A stretch of 64,000 nucleotides of DNA from NCBI RefSeq assembly GCF_030362795.1, contig NZ_JAUCBM010000006.1:124001-188000 (forward strand), read 5' to 3'. Under the pieces are notes generated by a model. The model worked only from the letters and a program-made list of their open reading frames with translations. It searched no databases and was not told the DNA's origin. The stretch is from Pseudochrobactrum kiredjianiae (GTDB taxonomy: Bacteria > Pseudomonadota > Alphaproteobacteria > Rhizobiales > Rhizobiaceae). A program made the translations under genes and the position numbers. This document shows positions 46,285 to 57,258 of this stretch, piece by piece; within the stretch, counting starts at the first letter, position 1; each line of letters begins with the position of its first letter.

Positions 46285-46584
46285 ATGGCTAGTAAATTGC
46301 GTAATGATGCAGAAAAGACATTTGAAGACCAGATTGCGGAACTGAAAAGCGAGCTGGCGACCGTGACCAAGAAGTTATCTGAACAAGGTTCTGCACTTTA
46401 CGATGATGCCCGCGACAGTGCATCAGATACTTATGAAACACTGCGTAAACGTGGTCGCGTTGCAGCCCGTGAAGTCAGACATCAGGCGCAGGCTGTTTCT
46501 GAAACCGCGCGTGAAAATCCACTTGCAACTGCTGCCGTGGTTGCGGGTATCGGACTGGTTCTTGCGCTGCTTGCACGCCGTTAA
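46285..46584 (+). CDS. DUF883/YqjD-family membrane-anchored protein
   Basis: A 99-residue protein from ATG 46285, preceded by AAGGAGATC. A long amphipathic helix rich in Lys/Glu (about 5-75) leads to a C-terminal membrane segment (NPLATAAVVAGIGLVLALLA) ending in ARR, the plan of the ElaB/YqjD/DUF883 family. E. coli YqjD is reported to tether ribosomes to the inner membrane in stationary phase. It is followed by a short gene, with 71 bases between. Confidence 0.88.
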   Translation: MASKLRNDAEKTFEDQIAELKSELATVTKKLSEQGSALYDDARDSASDTYETLRKRGRVAAREVRHQAQAVSETARENPLATAAVVAGIGLVLALLARR

Positions 46585-46655
46585 TCAGCTTCTGTCCGTT
46601 ATCAGACAGCCTGCCATGCAGGCTGTTCATTCATGACTATGATTGCGGAGGTTTT

Positions 46656-46802
46656 ATGAATAAAAACAGCCTTTATATTCTGCTTGGCGCGCTCATTGTA
46701 ATTATTGCCGGATTTTCAATTTATACGTATCAACAAGAATCCAAGCCGAAAGGCGTTGAGCTGAAAATCGGCGAGCAAGGCGTCTCCATAGAGCAGAATT
46801 AG
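46656..46802 (+). CDS. 48-residue single-helix membrane protein
   Basis: ATG 46656 has a GGAGG Shine-Dalgarno and opens a 48-codon frame. Residues 6-24 form one hydrophobic helix (LYILLGALIVIIAGFSIYT), followed by a charged tail (KGVELKIGEQGVSIEQ). The shape matches small inner-membrane proteins. It sits 71 bases after the DUF883 gene and may be co-transcribed. The TAG stop is the first bases of a repeat. No known family recognised. Confidence 0.7.
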   Translation: MNKNSLYILLGALIVIIAGFSIYTYQQESKPKGVELKIGEQGVSIEQN

Positions 46803-46903
46803 AGCGCCGTGTGCCACACTTGGCACACAAAGGTCGCTCTACCACTTAAAATGAGAGCATAACTTTACCTTAAACTGATCCACGTTTAAGGAATTTTGCT
46901 CTG
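46800..46903. repeat. Composite intergenic repeat (modules A and B)
   Basis: Module A (AGAGCGCCGTGTGCC ... CGCTCT, 46801-46840), a 13-base linker, then module B (46854-46902). It matches the repeat at 25550-25654 in order and nearly in sequence. The stop codon of the 48-residue gene lies at its edge. Confidence 0.9.
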
Positions 46904-46943
46904 ACTAGTAAACATTTTTCAATCTTAGCCTGTAATTACAGGC

Positions 46944-46981
46944 ATAAAAAAACCGCGATAATCATATCGCGGTTTTTTTTA
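46944..46981. terminator. Terminator of the atp operon
   Basis: A 15-bp arm pair (46946-46960 with 46965-46979) with A and T runs, about 23 bases past the atpC stop. A smaller dyad CCTGTAATTACAGG precedes it (46929-46942). Confidence 0.93.
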
Positions 46982-47003
46982 AAAATCAGACACTATATCA
47001 GCC

Positions 47004-47411
47004 TTATGCAGGCAGGATTGCGCCTTCAAGAGTTGTCAGCTGATGCAGGAACATTTCTGCCTTAGTGCGGTGTTCCGCAGACGCTGCATCATCAACAAGT
47101 TTACGTGCATGCTCAATACGAGCCGCAATATCTTCACGCTTGATTTCATCAATATGAAGTGCGGATTCTGCCAGCAAAGAGCAACCTTCCGGCGTAATAT
47201 CAGTAAAGCCACCAAAGACGATATAAGCATCGTTTTTACCGTCAGCAGTCTTAACTGTTACCTTACCAGGAATGATGGTGGTCATCAAAGGAGCGTGACC
47301 GGCAAGAACAGTCAGATAGCCTTCGCTGCCAGGAATTACCACTTCGGTGACTTCAGCAGAAAGCAGAAGACGTTCCGGTGATACCAGTTCAAATTTGAAG
47401 GTTCCAGCCAT
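47004..47411 (-). CDS. atpC: ATP synthase F1 epsilon subunit
   Basis: A 135-residue epsilon subunit. The N-terminal beta barrel is typical (FELVSPERLLLSAEVTEVVIPGSEG, then HAPLMTTIIPG) with the helical C-terminal part EIKREDIAARIEHARKLV. ATG 47411 (MAGTFKF) is the better start. It is last in the F1 operon. The gap to atpD is about 180 bases, larger than between the other atp genes. Confidence 0.95.
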   Translation of the reverse strand: MAGTFKFELVSPERLLLSAEVTEVVIPGSEGYLTVLAGHAPLMTTIIPGKVTVKTADGKNDAYIVFGGFTDITPEGCSLLAESALHIDEIKREDIAARIEHARKLVDDAASAEHRTKAEMFLHQLTTLEGAILPA

Positions 47412-47593
47412 GTTTCTCACTCAAAATCCCTGAACCTGTCCGCATTCGCGGCGTTCCGGCGTTGAATTCAATAGTTCAGCGGTCAATCACAATAAATGGA
47501 AATACGCTGCGAAATTATACATAAAAGCGAGGCTGAGCCTGCAAACTTTCAAAAGAAGAGTCAGGCAGACCGAAGCCCGCCTGACCAATCACA

Positions 47594-49081
<1,488 letters not shown>

Positions 49082-49092
49082 TTACCTTCCGA

Positions 49093-49983
49093 TTAGAGCG
49101 CTTCCGCGCCCGCAATAATTTCGATCAGTTCTGTGGTGATCTGAGCCTGACGCTGACGGTTATATGTGATCGACAATTTGTTGATCATATCGCCAGCATT
49201 ACGCGTTGCGTTATCCATCGCGCTCATCTTTGCGCCCATTTCACCGGCCACATTTTCAAGCAAAGCGCTGAAAATCTGGACAGAGATGTTGCGCGGCAGA
49301 AGATCGTCGAGAATACCAGCCGCATCCGGCTCATATTCATAGATCGCACCACCAGTGGAAACCGCTGCCTCAGCGTCACCAGCTCCGCCATTGGCAGAGG
49401 CCGGAATAAGCTGCTGAGCCGTCGGAACCTGATTAATCACCGACTTGAACTGCGAGTAGAACAGTGTCGCAACGTCGAACTCGCCTTTGTTAAAAAGCGC
49501 GATCAGCTTGCGGCCGATCTGATCTGCATTCGCGAAACCAAGCTGTTTAACTTCACGCAGATCAACATGATCTATGATCAGTCCGCCAAAATCGCGACGC
49601 AGAATATCTGCACCTTTTTTGCCGACAGTAATGATTTTTACTGTCTTACCCTTTGCCAGTAACTGGCGGGCATGTTCACGGGCGAGACGTGCAATCTGCG
49701 AGTTGAAACCACCGCACAGACCACGTTCCGCGGTAGCGACGATGAGCAAATGCACATCATCTTTACCGGAACCCGTCATCAGTCTCGGTGCATCATCACC
49801 GCTTACATTCTGGGCAATATTGGCCAGAACTGCACTCATTCGCTGAGAATACGGCCGTGCCGCTTCGGCTGCTTCCTGGGCACGACGCAGTTTTGCCGCG
49901 GCGACCATTTGCATCGCCTTGGTAATTTTCTGCGTCGCCTTAACCGAGGCGATACGGTTTCTCAGATCCTTTAGTGAAGGCAT
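49093..49983 (-). CDS. atpG: ATP synthase F1 gamma subunit
   Basis: A 296-residue central-shaft subunit. The N-terminal helix begins [20 protein letters not shown], and the C-terminal helix ends [22 protein letters not shown], both diagnostic. [14 protein letters not shown] is the conserved Rossmann-like motif. It lies between atpA and atpD. Confidence 0.97.
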   Translation of the reverse strand: MPSLKDLRNRIASVKATQKITKAMQMVAAAKLRRAQEAAEAARPYSQRMSAVLANIAQNVSGDDAPRLMTGSGKDDVHLLIVATAERGLCGGFNSQIARLAREHARQLLAKGKTVKIITVGKKGADILRRDFGGLIIDHVDLREVKQLGFANADQIGRKLIALFNKGEFDVATLFYSQFKSVINQVPTAQQLIPASANGGAGDAEAAVSTGGAIYEYEPDAAGILDDLLPRNISVQIFSALLENVAGEMGAKMSAMDNATRNAGDMINKLSITYNRQRQAQITTELIEIIAGAEAL

Positions 49984-50005
49984 CCGTTCATCCCGTCAGA
50001 GTTAA

Positions 50006-51535
50006 TCAAGCAAAGTTCTTGGCGAAAGCGTCGATAGCTGCCTTGAGTTTGCCCTTGATTTCGTCGCTGATTGCCTTCTGATCGCGGATCGCGTCAAGCA
50101 CATCTTTGTGCTCGGAGCGCAGCGATGCCAGAAGACCGGCTTCAAATTTACCGACCTGATTAACAGCCAGCTTATCAAGATAGCCGTTAACACCGGCGAA
50201 GATCACAGCAACCTGCTCTTCGGTTTTCAGCGGCGAGAACTGTGGCTGCTTGAGCAGTTCAGTCAGACGCGCACCGCGGTTCAGAAGACGCTGGGTTGAA
50301 GCATCAAGATCGGAGCCGAACTGCGCAAACGCAGCCATTTCACGATACTGAGCAAGCTCACCCTTAATCGAACCGGCAACCTGCTTCATCGCTTTAATCT
50401 GAGCGGCAGAACCCACGCGGGAAACCGACAGACCAACGTTAACAGCAGGACGAATACCCTGGTGGAAAAGGTTGGTTTCAAGGAAGATCTGACCGTCTGT
50501 AATCGAAATCACGTTGGTCGGAATAAATGCAGAAACGTCACCACCCTGAGTTTCAATAACCGGCAGAGCGGTCAAAGAACCTGCACCGAGTTCGTCATTC
50601 AGCTTAGCTGAACGCTCAAGAAGACGGGAGTGAAGATAGAATACGTCACCTGGATATGCTTCACGGCCCGGAGGACGACGCAGCAGCAGGGACATCTGAC
50701 GATAAGCAACAGCTTGCTTCGAAAGGTCATCATAACCAATCAGAGCGTGCTGGCCGTTATCGCGGAAATATTCACCAATCGCGCAGCCTGTGAACGGAGC
50801 CAGATACTGCAGAGGTGCAGCATCAGACGCAGTCGCAGCAACAACAACCGAATACTCAAGAGCGCCGCGCTCTTCGAGCACTTTAACCAGCTGAGCAACA
50901 GTCGAACGCTTCTGGCCGATCGCAACATAGATGCAGAACAGCTTGTCTTTGTCAGGGCCGTTATCATGGATTGGCTTCTGATTCAGGAAAGTGTCGAGAA
51001 TGATTGCGGTCTTACCGGTCTGACGGTCACCAATGACCAGCTCGCGCTGACCACGACCAACAGGGATAAGAGCGTCAATGGCTTTCAGACCGGTCGACAT
51101 CGGCTCATGAACCGATTTACGCGGAATGATACCTGGAGCCTTAACGTCTACGCGGCGACGTTCAACACCAACGATCGGGCCTTTGCCGTCAATCGGGTTA
51201 CCAAGAGCGTCAACAACGCGGCCGAGCAGGCCTGGACCGACTGGAACGTCAACGATGGCGCCGGTCCGCTTAACGGTGTCGCCTTCTTTAATGTCACGGT
51301 CAGAACCGAAAATAACAACACCGACGTTGTCGCTTTCAAGGTTGAGCGCCATACCGCGGATGCCACCCGGAAATTCGACCATTTCACCAGCCTGAACATT
51401 GTCCAGACCGTATACACGGGCGATACCGTCACCAACGGAAAGAACTTGACCAACTTCGGAGACTTCTGCCTCCTGGCCAAAATTCTTGATTTGCTCTTTC
51501 AGAATTGCGGAAATTTCCGCAGCGCGGATGTCCAT
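50006..51535 (-). CDS. atpA: ATP synthase F1 alpha subunit
   Basis: A 509-residue regulatory alpha subunit. Family motifs are GDRQTGKT (P-loop, near 169-176) and the C-terminal [13 protein letters not shown]. The start [20 protein letters not shown] is conserved. The start ATG overlaps the atpH stop by one base. Confidence 0.98.
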   Translation of the reverse strand: MDIRAAEISAILKEQIKNFGQEAEVSEVGQVLSVGDGIARVYGLDNVQAGEMVEFPGGIRGMALNLESDNVGVVIFGSDRDIKEGDTVKRTGAIVDVPVGPGLLGRVVDALGNPIDGKGPIVGVERRRVDVKAPGIIPRKSVHEPMSTGLKAIDALIPVGRGQRELVIGDRQTGKTAIILDTFLNQKPIHDNGPDKDKLFCIYVAIGQKRSTVAQLVKVLEERGALEYSVVVAATASDAAPLQYLAPFTGCAIGEYFRDNGQHALIGYDDLSKQAVAYRQMSLLLRRPPGREAYPGDVFYLHSRLLERSAKLNDELGAGSLTALPVIETQGGDVSAFIPTNVISITDGQIFLETNLFHQGIRPAVNVGLSVSRVGSAAQIKAMKQVAGSIKGELAQYREMAAFAQFGSDLDASTQRLLNRGARLTELLKQPQFSPLKTEEQVAVIFAGVNGYLDKLAVNQVGKFEAGLLASLRSEHKDVLDAIRDQKAISDEIKGKLKAAIDAFAKNFA

Positions 51536-52095
51536 CAGCCGACCTCTTTCAGTGCAAGCTTAAGAGAAGAAAGTTTAGTGCGAAGGGAAGTGTCAATCTG
51601 ACGCGATCCCAGCTTCACAATGAGACCGCCAAGAATCGACGGATCGACAGTGACATTGATTGTCACGTCCTTGCCGGCCACACTCTTCAGCGTCGCCTTC
51701 AATTCAGTTTGCTGCGCCTGCGTCAACTCGCGGGCCGAAGTCACATCAGCTGCAACTTCACCACGGCTTTCAGCGGCGATCAGATAAAATGCTTTGATCA
51801 TACCCGGCAGAACAAACAACCGGCGATTACCGGCAACAACACGCAGAAAATTACCAACCAGACCGGAAATACCGGCCTTGTCAGCTACTGCGGAAATTGC
51901 CTGGCGCTGATCTTCAGTAGAGAAGACCGGGCTGGAGATCAGGCGGCGAAGATCTTCGCTTTCCGCGATCATAGCCTCAATGCGGCCAAGATCTTTCTCC
52001 ACCTGAGCAACGGATTTAGACTCAAGCGCCAGATCAAACAGGGATCCAGCATAGCGCTGAGCAACACCGGAAATGAGCGAAGACGATCCTGTCAC
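51535..52095 (-). CDS. atpH: ATP synthase F1 delta subunit
   Basis: A 186-residue stalk subunit, first gene of the F1 operon. It begins with [15 protein letters not shown] and ends with [20 protein letters not shown], both typical. The F0 genes are not in this window, as expected in alphaproteobacteria, where F0 lies elsewhere. Confidence 0.96.
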   Translation of the reverse strand: MTGSSSLISGVAQRYAGSLFDLALESKSVAQVEKDLGRIEAMIAESEDLRRLISSPVFSTEDQRQAISAVADKAGISGLVGNFLRVVAGNRRLFVLPGMIKAFYLIAAESRGEVAADVTSARELTQAQQTELKATLKSVAGKDVTINVTVDPSILGGLIVKLGSRQIDTSLRTKLSSLKLALKEVG

Positions 52096-52646
52096 GAATA
52101 ACCATCTCTCTTGGTTGAAATCCCGTTTTTACCGCATAGTTTATCCATGCAAAAAACAGCGATTTTATTGATGTTTTTCAATACCCCCCGATGAAGTGCC
52201 GATTTGCACCGCCATCTGTGCCCTGCGGACGACCCGCCTGACTGCATTGAAATTCGAAAGCCGTCTAGCATAGACAATCAGGACTCGCAACACGCGAATC
52301 CCGCCGTTTCATGCGCTTTACAGTGCTATTTTGATGCTTACGGCAGATTACGGTTAGCAAACCATTGAGGCAAGACAAACAGCTAAAAAGACTAATAATT
52401 AAAAATACCGAATTATAACAATGAGTTAATTGAAAATATCCGGCAATTTTATTATCTGAGAAATGCCTGACTTCGCAATCAGGCATTTCAAGAACCATTT
52501 GCCAAATTCCGGCAAAATTATGCTCACGCCACAGATTTTTTCTCTGAAAGATAATTCAGCAGCAACTGATTCCCACAGACAGGAAGCAAGCGCAGATATT
52601 CCCGTGCCGCAGACAGATTCTACTAAACTTCGACCGCAGACAAAAG
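52096..52646. other. Upstream region of atpH and downstream region of the DUF4345-like gene
   Basis: About 550 bases without a credible gene. It must hold the atp promoter. A hairpin with perfect arms GAAATGCCTGA and TCAGGCATTTC (52460-52470 with 52479-52489) could terminate the leftward membrane-protein gene. Nothing else recognisable. Confidence 0.5.
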
Positions 52647-53036
52647 TCAGGCAACAAAGCCAAAGGCAAAGAGCAGCGGTCCTGCAGCGAGCATCAGTTC
52701 AATCAGAGCAGCAATCCAGTTATAAAAACTGTTGGTTTTGTCCGACATCATCGAAATCAACCGGCCGAAAACGACAAAGCCCCAGACACAACCAAGTGCC
52801 ATCCACAAAAACGGTTGAGCAAAGAGCAGGCATGCCACGCCAAGACCGATATAAGGGCCAGCAATGGTCGCACGCACGGATGACAAGGCATGCACACGCA
52901 GATCAGGGGCGCTGAGGCGCAGGATTTTCAGTGAAATGCCGGGCGCAAACATCAGTAACAGCCCGAAAAGCAAGGTAATGACAGCCACAGACCATGCCAG
53001 CCATTCGCCCTGACTTGAAGGTAGATAAAATGCCAC
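52647..53036 (-). CDS. Small membrane protein, DUF4345-like
   Basis: A 129-residue inner-membrane protein with four likely helices (WSVAVITLLFGLLLMFAPG, ATIAGPYIGLGVACLLF, FLWMALGCVWGFVVFGRL, WIAALIELMLAAGPLLFAFG). The pattern of Arg/Gly between helices 1-3 recalls the DUF4345 group. It lies alone between the atp operon and priA. Function unknown. Confidence 0.65.
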   Translation of the reverse strand: MAFYLPSSQGEWLAWSVAVITLLFGLLLMFAPGISLKILRLSAPDLRVHALSSVRATIAGPYIGLGVACLLFAQPFLWMALGCVWGFVVFGRLISMMSDKTNSFYNWIAALIELMLAAGPLLFAFGFVA

Positions 53037-53147
53037 GCTGCACCTCTTTAAATTGCGGATATGCGTCTTCGAATATCAACAGACATCACTTATTGAACGA
53101 GCTATATTCCCGAGTTGCAATCATGAAAAGCGAAATTATTTGAAACG

Positions 53148-53253
53148 CTACAGCATAACTCCTTAAACCTGAATCAGTTTAAGGTAAAATTATGCTGTAA
53201 ATATAAAGTGTTAGCGCGAGTTTAGTGCACCAAAGAGGGCGCACAGCGCTCTA
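53148..53253. repeat. Composite intergenic repeat (module B and diverged module A)
   Basis: Module B (53149-53199) followed by a diverged module A (53212-53253, AGCGCGAGTTTAGTGC ... GCACAGCGCTCT). The order is B-A in this copy, the reverse complement of the A-B copies. Confidence 0.85.
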
Positions 53254-53311
53254 TCCTCTGAAGACAGTCAAAACCACGATAATGACTGCGCTCGCGAGCA
53301 AGTATCAGGCC

Positions 53312-55501
53312 TTACAGGAAGCTTTGCGGATCGATATCCACCTGAACACGTAAAGAGCCGCGCGCTTTCGGCGCGGCCTGTAATAAGGCTCGCAAGTAAG
53401 ACTGAATGTCTGAACGCTTTGATCCCTGCACCAGCAAGCGGAAGCGATGCCTGCCACGAATCACTGCCAATGGCGCTTCAGCGGGCCCCAGCACTTCAAT
53501 ATCACCGTCTCTCGGCGCTGCGCGGCGTAATGCACGCGCATGGCTCTCAGCCTCTGCCCTGCTGTCAGCTGAGATAATCAGTGCGGCCAGCCGTCCGAAA
53601 GGCGGCAGCATTCCACGCTGACGCTCATCAATTTCACGCTCATAAAACGCATGGGCATCACCGGCAACAATCGCTTTCAACACCGGATGATCCGGCTGAT
53701 AGGTCTGAAGCAGACCCACACTTTTTCGCCCTGTGCGTCCCGCACGGCCTGTCACCTGATTGAGCAGCTGGAATGTGCGCTCGGCTGCACGCGGATCGCC
53801 ATTGGCAAGACCGAGATCGGCATCAATCACCCCGACAAGCGTAATCAGCGGAAAGTTATGCCCTTTAGCGACCAGCTGGGTGCCAATCACAATATCCGCC
53901 TCCCCTTTGGCAATCGCTTCCATCTCCATCCGCAGCCGTGTCACGCCACCGGCCATGTCGGACGACAGTACGATAATCCTTGCATCAGGAAAGGTTGCAG
54001 CGGCTTCTTCCGCAATACGCTCGACACCCGGCCCGCAAGCCACCAGATTGTCGAGTGCGCCGCAGGACGGACAGGCATCAGGGCTTTTCTCGTGATAACC
54101 GCATTGATGGCACATCAGCTGTCCACGAAAGCGATGTTCCACCAGCCAGCTTGAGCAATCCGGACATTGAAAGCGATGTCCGCAGACACGGCACAAAGTC
54201 AGCGGTGCATAACCGCGCCGGTTGAGAAACAGCAAGGCCTGCTCTTTACGTTGCAGTGTTTGCCCGACAGCTTCAACCATCGCCGGAGACAGGAACCGCC
54301 CCGCCACCGGTGGTGAGCGGCGCATATCGAGTGGCTTCAAATCCGGCAAAGCCGCATCGGCATAACGCCCCTGCAACGGCACATAGCGGTAGCGCCCCTG
54401 ATTGGCATTAACCAGACTCTCAATCGATGGCGTGGCAGATGCCAGAATAACAGCGAATTTGCCGATAGAGCCGCGCACCACCGCCATATCACGCGCATTA
54501 TAGAAGACGCGGTCTTCCTGCTTATAGGCAGGGTCATGTTCTTCATCGACAATGATCAGCCCCGGATTGGCAAAGGGCAAAAACAAGGCAGAACGTGCAC
54601 CGGCCACTACTTTAACTGTGCCTTCTGCAATCTGTCGCCAGACCCGCTCACGCTGGCGGGGTGCCAGATCAGAATGCCACTCCGCCGGTCGCGTACCAAA
54701 CCGGCTTTCAAAACGGTCGAGAAATTGTTGCGTCAATGCAATTTCAGGCAGCAGGATCAGAACCTGTTTGCCAAGCTCCACAGCACGCGCCACCGCTTCA
54801 AAATAAACTTCTGTCTTACCTGAGCCGGTCACACCATGGAGCAGCGAGACCGAATAGGCATCTTCTTCAACCGCCTCGACCAGACATTGCGCTGCAGCCT
54901 GCTGATCTTCCGACAAGTCTGCCTGCCCGTAAAACGGATCAGGTTCGCCAACCACGGGTGGTGGCGGGATCATCACATCTTCGAACAATCCTTGCGCTTT
55001 CAACCCTTCAACCACACTGCCGGAAACCCCTGCCGCATGGGCAAGGCCGGACTTTGTCCAGCTCAGACCATTATTGGCCGTTTCCAGCACTTTCTCACGC
55101 GCAGCGGTCAGCCGCTCGGCCTTGCCGCCGATATAACGCAAGCCCGGTATAAACGGCTCAGGATCAAAAGCAGCGGGCGCACGCAGCACCATGCGCGCCA
55201 CCATGCCCGGAGGTGAGAGCGTATATTCCGCCGTCCAGCGAATAAAGCGCAGCATATCGCGGCTCACAAGCGGGCAGTCAAAAACATGCAGAATGGATTT
55301 CAGCTTTTTAGGATCAACCTGATCGCTGGCATCATCGGTCACAATACCGGCAACCTCGCGCGGCCCCAGAGGTACGCGCACGATTGAACCGGCCTGAACG
55401 TCCATATCATCAGGAACCAGATAGCTATAGGGACGCTCCGCTGGCATCGGCACAAGAACCGGAACAACACGGCGCGTCTTTATTTCTGTCTTCCCGTTCA
55501 A
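53312..55501 (-). CDS. priA: Primosomal protein N' (PriA helicase)
   Basis: A 729-residue replication-restart helicase. The N-terminal 3'-DNA-binding domain precedes the helicase core: Walker A HGVTGSGKTEV (222-232), DEEHD near 318, and SATPS. The zinc-binding Cys come in CRVCGHRFQCPDC and CHQCGYHEKSPDACPSC, the priA pattern. Helicase motifs VI are around QVTGRAGRTGRK. The gene starts with TTG at 55501 with an AGGA upstream. It reloads DnaB at stalled forks. Confidence 0.95.
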   Translation of the reverse strand: MNGKTEIKTRRVVPVLVPMPAERPYSYLVPDDMDVQAGSIVRVPLGPREVAGIVTDDASDQVDPKKLKSILHVFDCPLVSRDMLRFIRWTAEYTLSPPGMVARMVLRAPAAFDPEPFIPGLRYIGGKAERLTAAREKVLETANNGLSWTKSGLAHAAGVSGSVVEGLKAQGLFEDVMIPPPPVVGEPDPFYGQADLSEDQQAAAQCLVEAVEEDAYSVSLLHGVTGSGKTEVYFEAVARAVELGKQVLILLPEIALTQQFLDRFESRFGTRPAEWHSDLAPRQRERVWRQIAEGTVKVVAGARSALFLPFANPGLIIVDEEHDPAYKQEDRVFYNARDMAVVRGSIGKFAVILASATPSIESLVNANQGRYRYVPLQGRYADAALPDLKPLDMRRSPPVAGRFLSPAMVEAVGQTLQRKEQALLFLNRRGYAPLTLCRVCGHRFQCPDCSSWLVEHRFRGQLMCHQCGYHEKSPDACPSCGALDNLVACGPGVERIAEEAAATFPDARIIVLSSDMAGGVTRLRMEMEAIAKGEADIVIGTQLVAKGHNFPLITLVGVIDADLGLANGDPRAAERTFQLLNQVTGRAGRTGRKSVGLLQTYQPDHPVLKAIVAGDAHAFYEREIDERQRGMLPPFGRLAALIISADSRAEAESHARALRRAAPRDGDIEVLGPAEAPLAVIRGRHRFRLLVQGSKRSDIQSYLRALLQAAPKARGSLRVQVDIDPQSFL

Positions 55502-55724
55502 AAGAGTATCCTGATCATTTCCGGTATTTAATTTCGAAGGCCGGTCTCATAGATTGGCATCATGGCGCACTTAACCGCAAACGGCCTGCAAATACAATTA
55601 TTGCTGTGCACATGGTTATTTATCAAAGACAGTTCCGATTTATAGAAATATACGGTAAACAGACCTATCTTTGTCGGGTATAATCCCGTCTGTACAGCAA
55701 ACCCATTACGGAGGATAAGCTGAA

Positions 55725-56378
55725 ATGAAATTCTTTGTGGATACCGCCGATGTCAAAGACATCCGTGAACTCAACGATCTGGGACTGGTTGACGGCGTTA
55801 CCACCAATCCATCGCTGATCCTGAAGTCCGGTGGCAACATTCTTGAAGTGACGAAAGAAATCTGCTCGATCGTCAAAGGTCCTGTTTCTGCTGAAGTGAC
55901 AGCGACTGAATATGCCGGCATGATGAAAGAAGCAGCAGTTCTGGCGAAAATCGCCGACAATATCTGCATCAAGCTGCCACTGACACTGGAAGGTCTGAAA
56001 GCTTGTAAAGCGCTGACTTCCGATGGCCACAAAACCAATGTGACCCTGTGCTTCTCGGCTAATCAGGCACTGCTGGCTGCCAAAGCCGGTGCGACTTATG
56101 TTTCGCCTTTCATTGGTCGTCTTGATGATATCGGCCTGAACGGCATGGATCTGATTGGTGAAATCCGCACCATTTTCGATAACTTCGCTTTCGAAACACA
56201 GATTCTGGCTGCTTCGGTACGTACAGTTAATCATGTTAAAGAAGCTGCACTGATCGGCGCAGACGTTATCACTGCACCACCGGCAACGCTGAAAGCACTT
56301 GTCAAGCATCCGCTGACTGACAAGGGTCTTGAAGCATTTTTGGCTGACTGGGCAAAAACCGGTCAATCGATTGCTTAA
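55725..56378 (+). CDS. Transaldolase / fructose-6-phosphate aldolase family protein
   Basis: A 217-residue TalC/FSA-type enzyme, much shorter than classical transaldolase. The Schiff-base Lys is Lys83 in [19 protein letters not shown] (24-33) and [11 protein letters not shown] are strong family motifs. Such proteins transfer or cleave three-carbon dihydroxyacetone units of sugar phosphates. ATG 55725 is the first start. The substrate class (transaldolase versus FSA) cannot be settled from the sequence. Confidence 0.92.
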   Translation: MKFFVDTADVKDIRELNDLGLVDGVTTNPSLILKSGGNILEVTKEICSIVKGPVSAEVTATEYAGMMKEAAVLAKIADNICIKLPLTLEGLKACKALTSDGHKTNVTLCFSANQALLAAKAGATYVSPFIGRLDDIGLNGMDLIGEIRTIFDNFAFETQILAASVRTVNHVKEAALIGADVITAPPATLKALVKHPLTDKGLEAFLADWAKTGQSIA

Positions 56379-56398
56379 TCAGGCAGTCATCGCATAAA

Positions 56399-56430
56399 TA
56401 AAAAAGCCCGCTTTTCAGCGGGCTTTTTTA
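56399..56430 (+). terminator. Terminator of the transaldolase-like gene
   Basis: Stem 56401-56412 with 56417-56428, four-base TTTC loop, followed by T run, 20 bases past the stop. Confidence 0.92.
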
Positions 56431-56456
56431 ATATTCAAAACAATGTCGCAACGTCT

Positions 56457-56556
56457 TAGAGCGGTTCCGGTTTTCATTGGATCGTGAAGCCGCTCTAATT
56501 CTTTGTTTTACGCATTATCCCACGCAAAACCGCTTCGCACTTTTGCTGGAAAAGCT
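56457..56556. repeat. Composite intergenic repeat (hairpin plus module C)
   Basis: AGAGCGGTTCCGG ... GAAGCCGCTCT (56458-56497) then a module C-like part in reverse (TTTTACGCAT, ACGCAAAACCGCTTCGCACT). It has the same plan as 12202-12305, but the module C half is more degenerate. Confidence 0.75.
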
Positions 56557-56585
56557 TTAAAAAGCGGATGATCGTGACGAAAATG

Positions 56586-56652
56586 GTGATTTTCGAGAAC
56601 CGGAGCGGAGCGTACTTATAGTACGTGAGCACCGGAAGTGGAGAAAATCGCC
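56586..56652. repeat. Dispersed palindrome with nested stems
   Basis: GATTTTCGAGAACCGGAGC (56588 on) pairs with GCACCGGAAGTGGAGAAAAT/CG (to 56650); inside lies CGTACT/AGTACG. It differs from modules A-C. It lies between the transaldolase-like gene and lptE, near the lptE stop. Confidence 0.7.
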
Positions 56653-56676
56653 ATTTGTAGGCCGATCAGGCGTTTT

Positions 56677-57258
56677 TTATGGAAGTTTCTGCATGTCCTG
56701 AGCTAGCGACAGTACCAAATACTGCGCCAGCTCTTCAGCCGCACGCTGCTGGGCATCACGATGGGCTCGCAAGTTCGCAAATTCTTGACGCGGACGGTCA
56801 TAGGACGCACTAACCTGACGACGACCTGTTGCCACGACCTTACCGTCGCGATCACGCAAAGCGTAATTCGAGATCATACGAACAGTACCGGCAGAGGCAC
56901 GACCTTCCGTCTTATCACCAACATCCACCTCAACAGCAGATTCTGTCGATGTGGAGAAACCAAGCGCCAGATGATAAGCTGGCTGCGATGGCTCTCCTGC
57001 TCCGCCCGACAGGCCGAAGATCAGACGGTTACGTACCGCCTGTGCAGGAATGGAATCCACATCATCCACCTTAACGGAGGCCAGCTTGGTCTTCACGCTC
57101 GAAGGCACGCCACCAACGCTGGCGCTGCCGCCTGTTGAATAAAGCGGCTGTACCGTACAACCGGCAACAAAAGCTGACAGGACAAGTCCTGTCAGAATTG
57201 CCAGCCGCTTGCTGCGGATCGGAGATTTGTCTTTGGCTTTATGGTCAGACAACAACAT
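56677..57258 (-). CDS. lptE: LPS-assembly lipoprotein LptE
   Basis: A 193-residue lipoprotein. After a basic N-terminus, the lipobox AFVAGC places the lipidated Cys near residue 34. The mature part has the [13 protein letters not shown] ... [10 protein letters not shown] strands and [15 protein letters not shown] helix of LptE, which plugs LptD for lipopolysaccharide insertion in the outer membrane. The ATG overlaps the leuS stop by 14 bases, so the two are coupled, a conserved arrangement in Rhizobiales. Confidence 0.88.
   Translation of the reverse strand: MLLSDHKAKDKSPIRSKRLAILTGLVLSAFVAGCTVQPLYSTGGSASVGGVPSSVKTKLASVKVDDVDSIPAQAVRNRLIFGLSGGAGEPSQPAYHLALGFSTSTESAVEVDVGDKTEGRASAGTVRMISNYALRDRDGKVVATGRRQVSASYDRPRQEFANLRAHRDAQQRAAEELAQYLVLSLAQDMQKLP

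Noticed and set aside
50630-51601. A 323-codon frame antisense to atpA
   Set aside because: It is the complement of the conserved alpha subunit and reads as low-information sequence with no motif.
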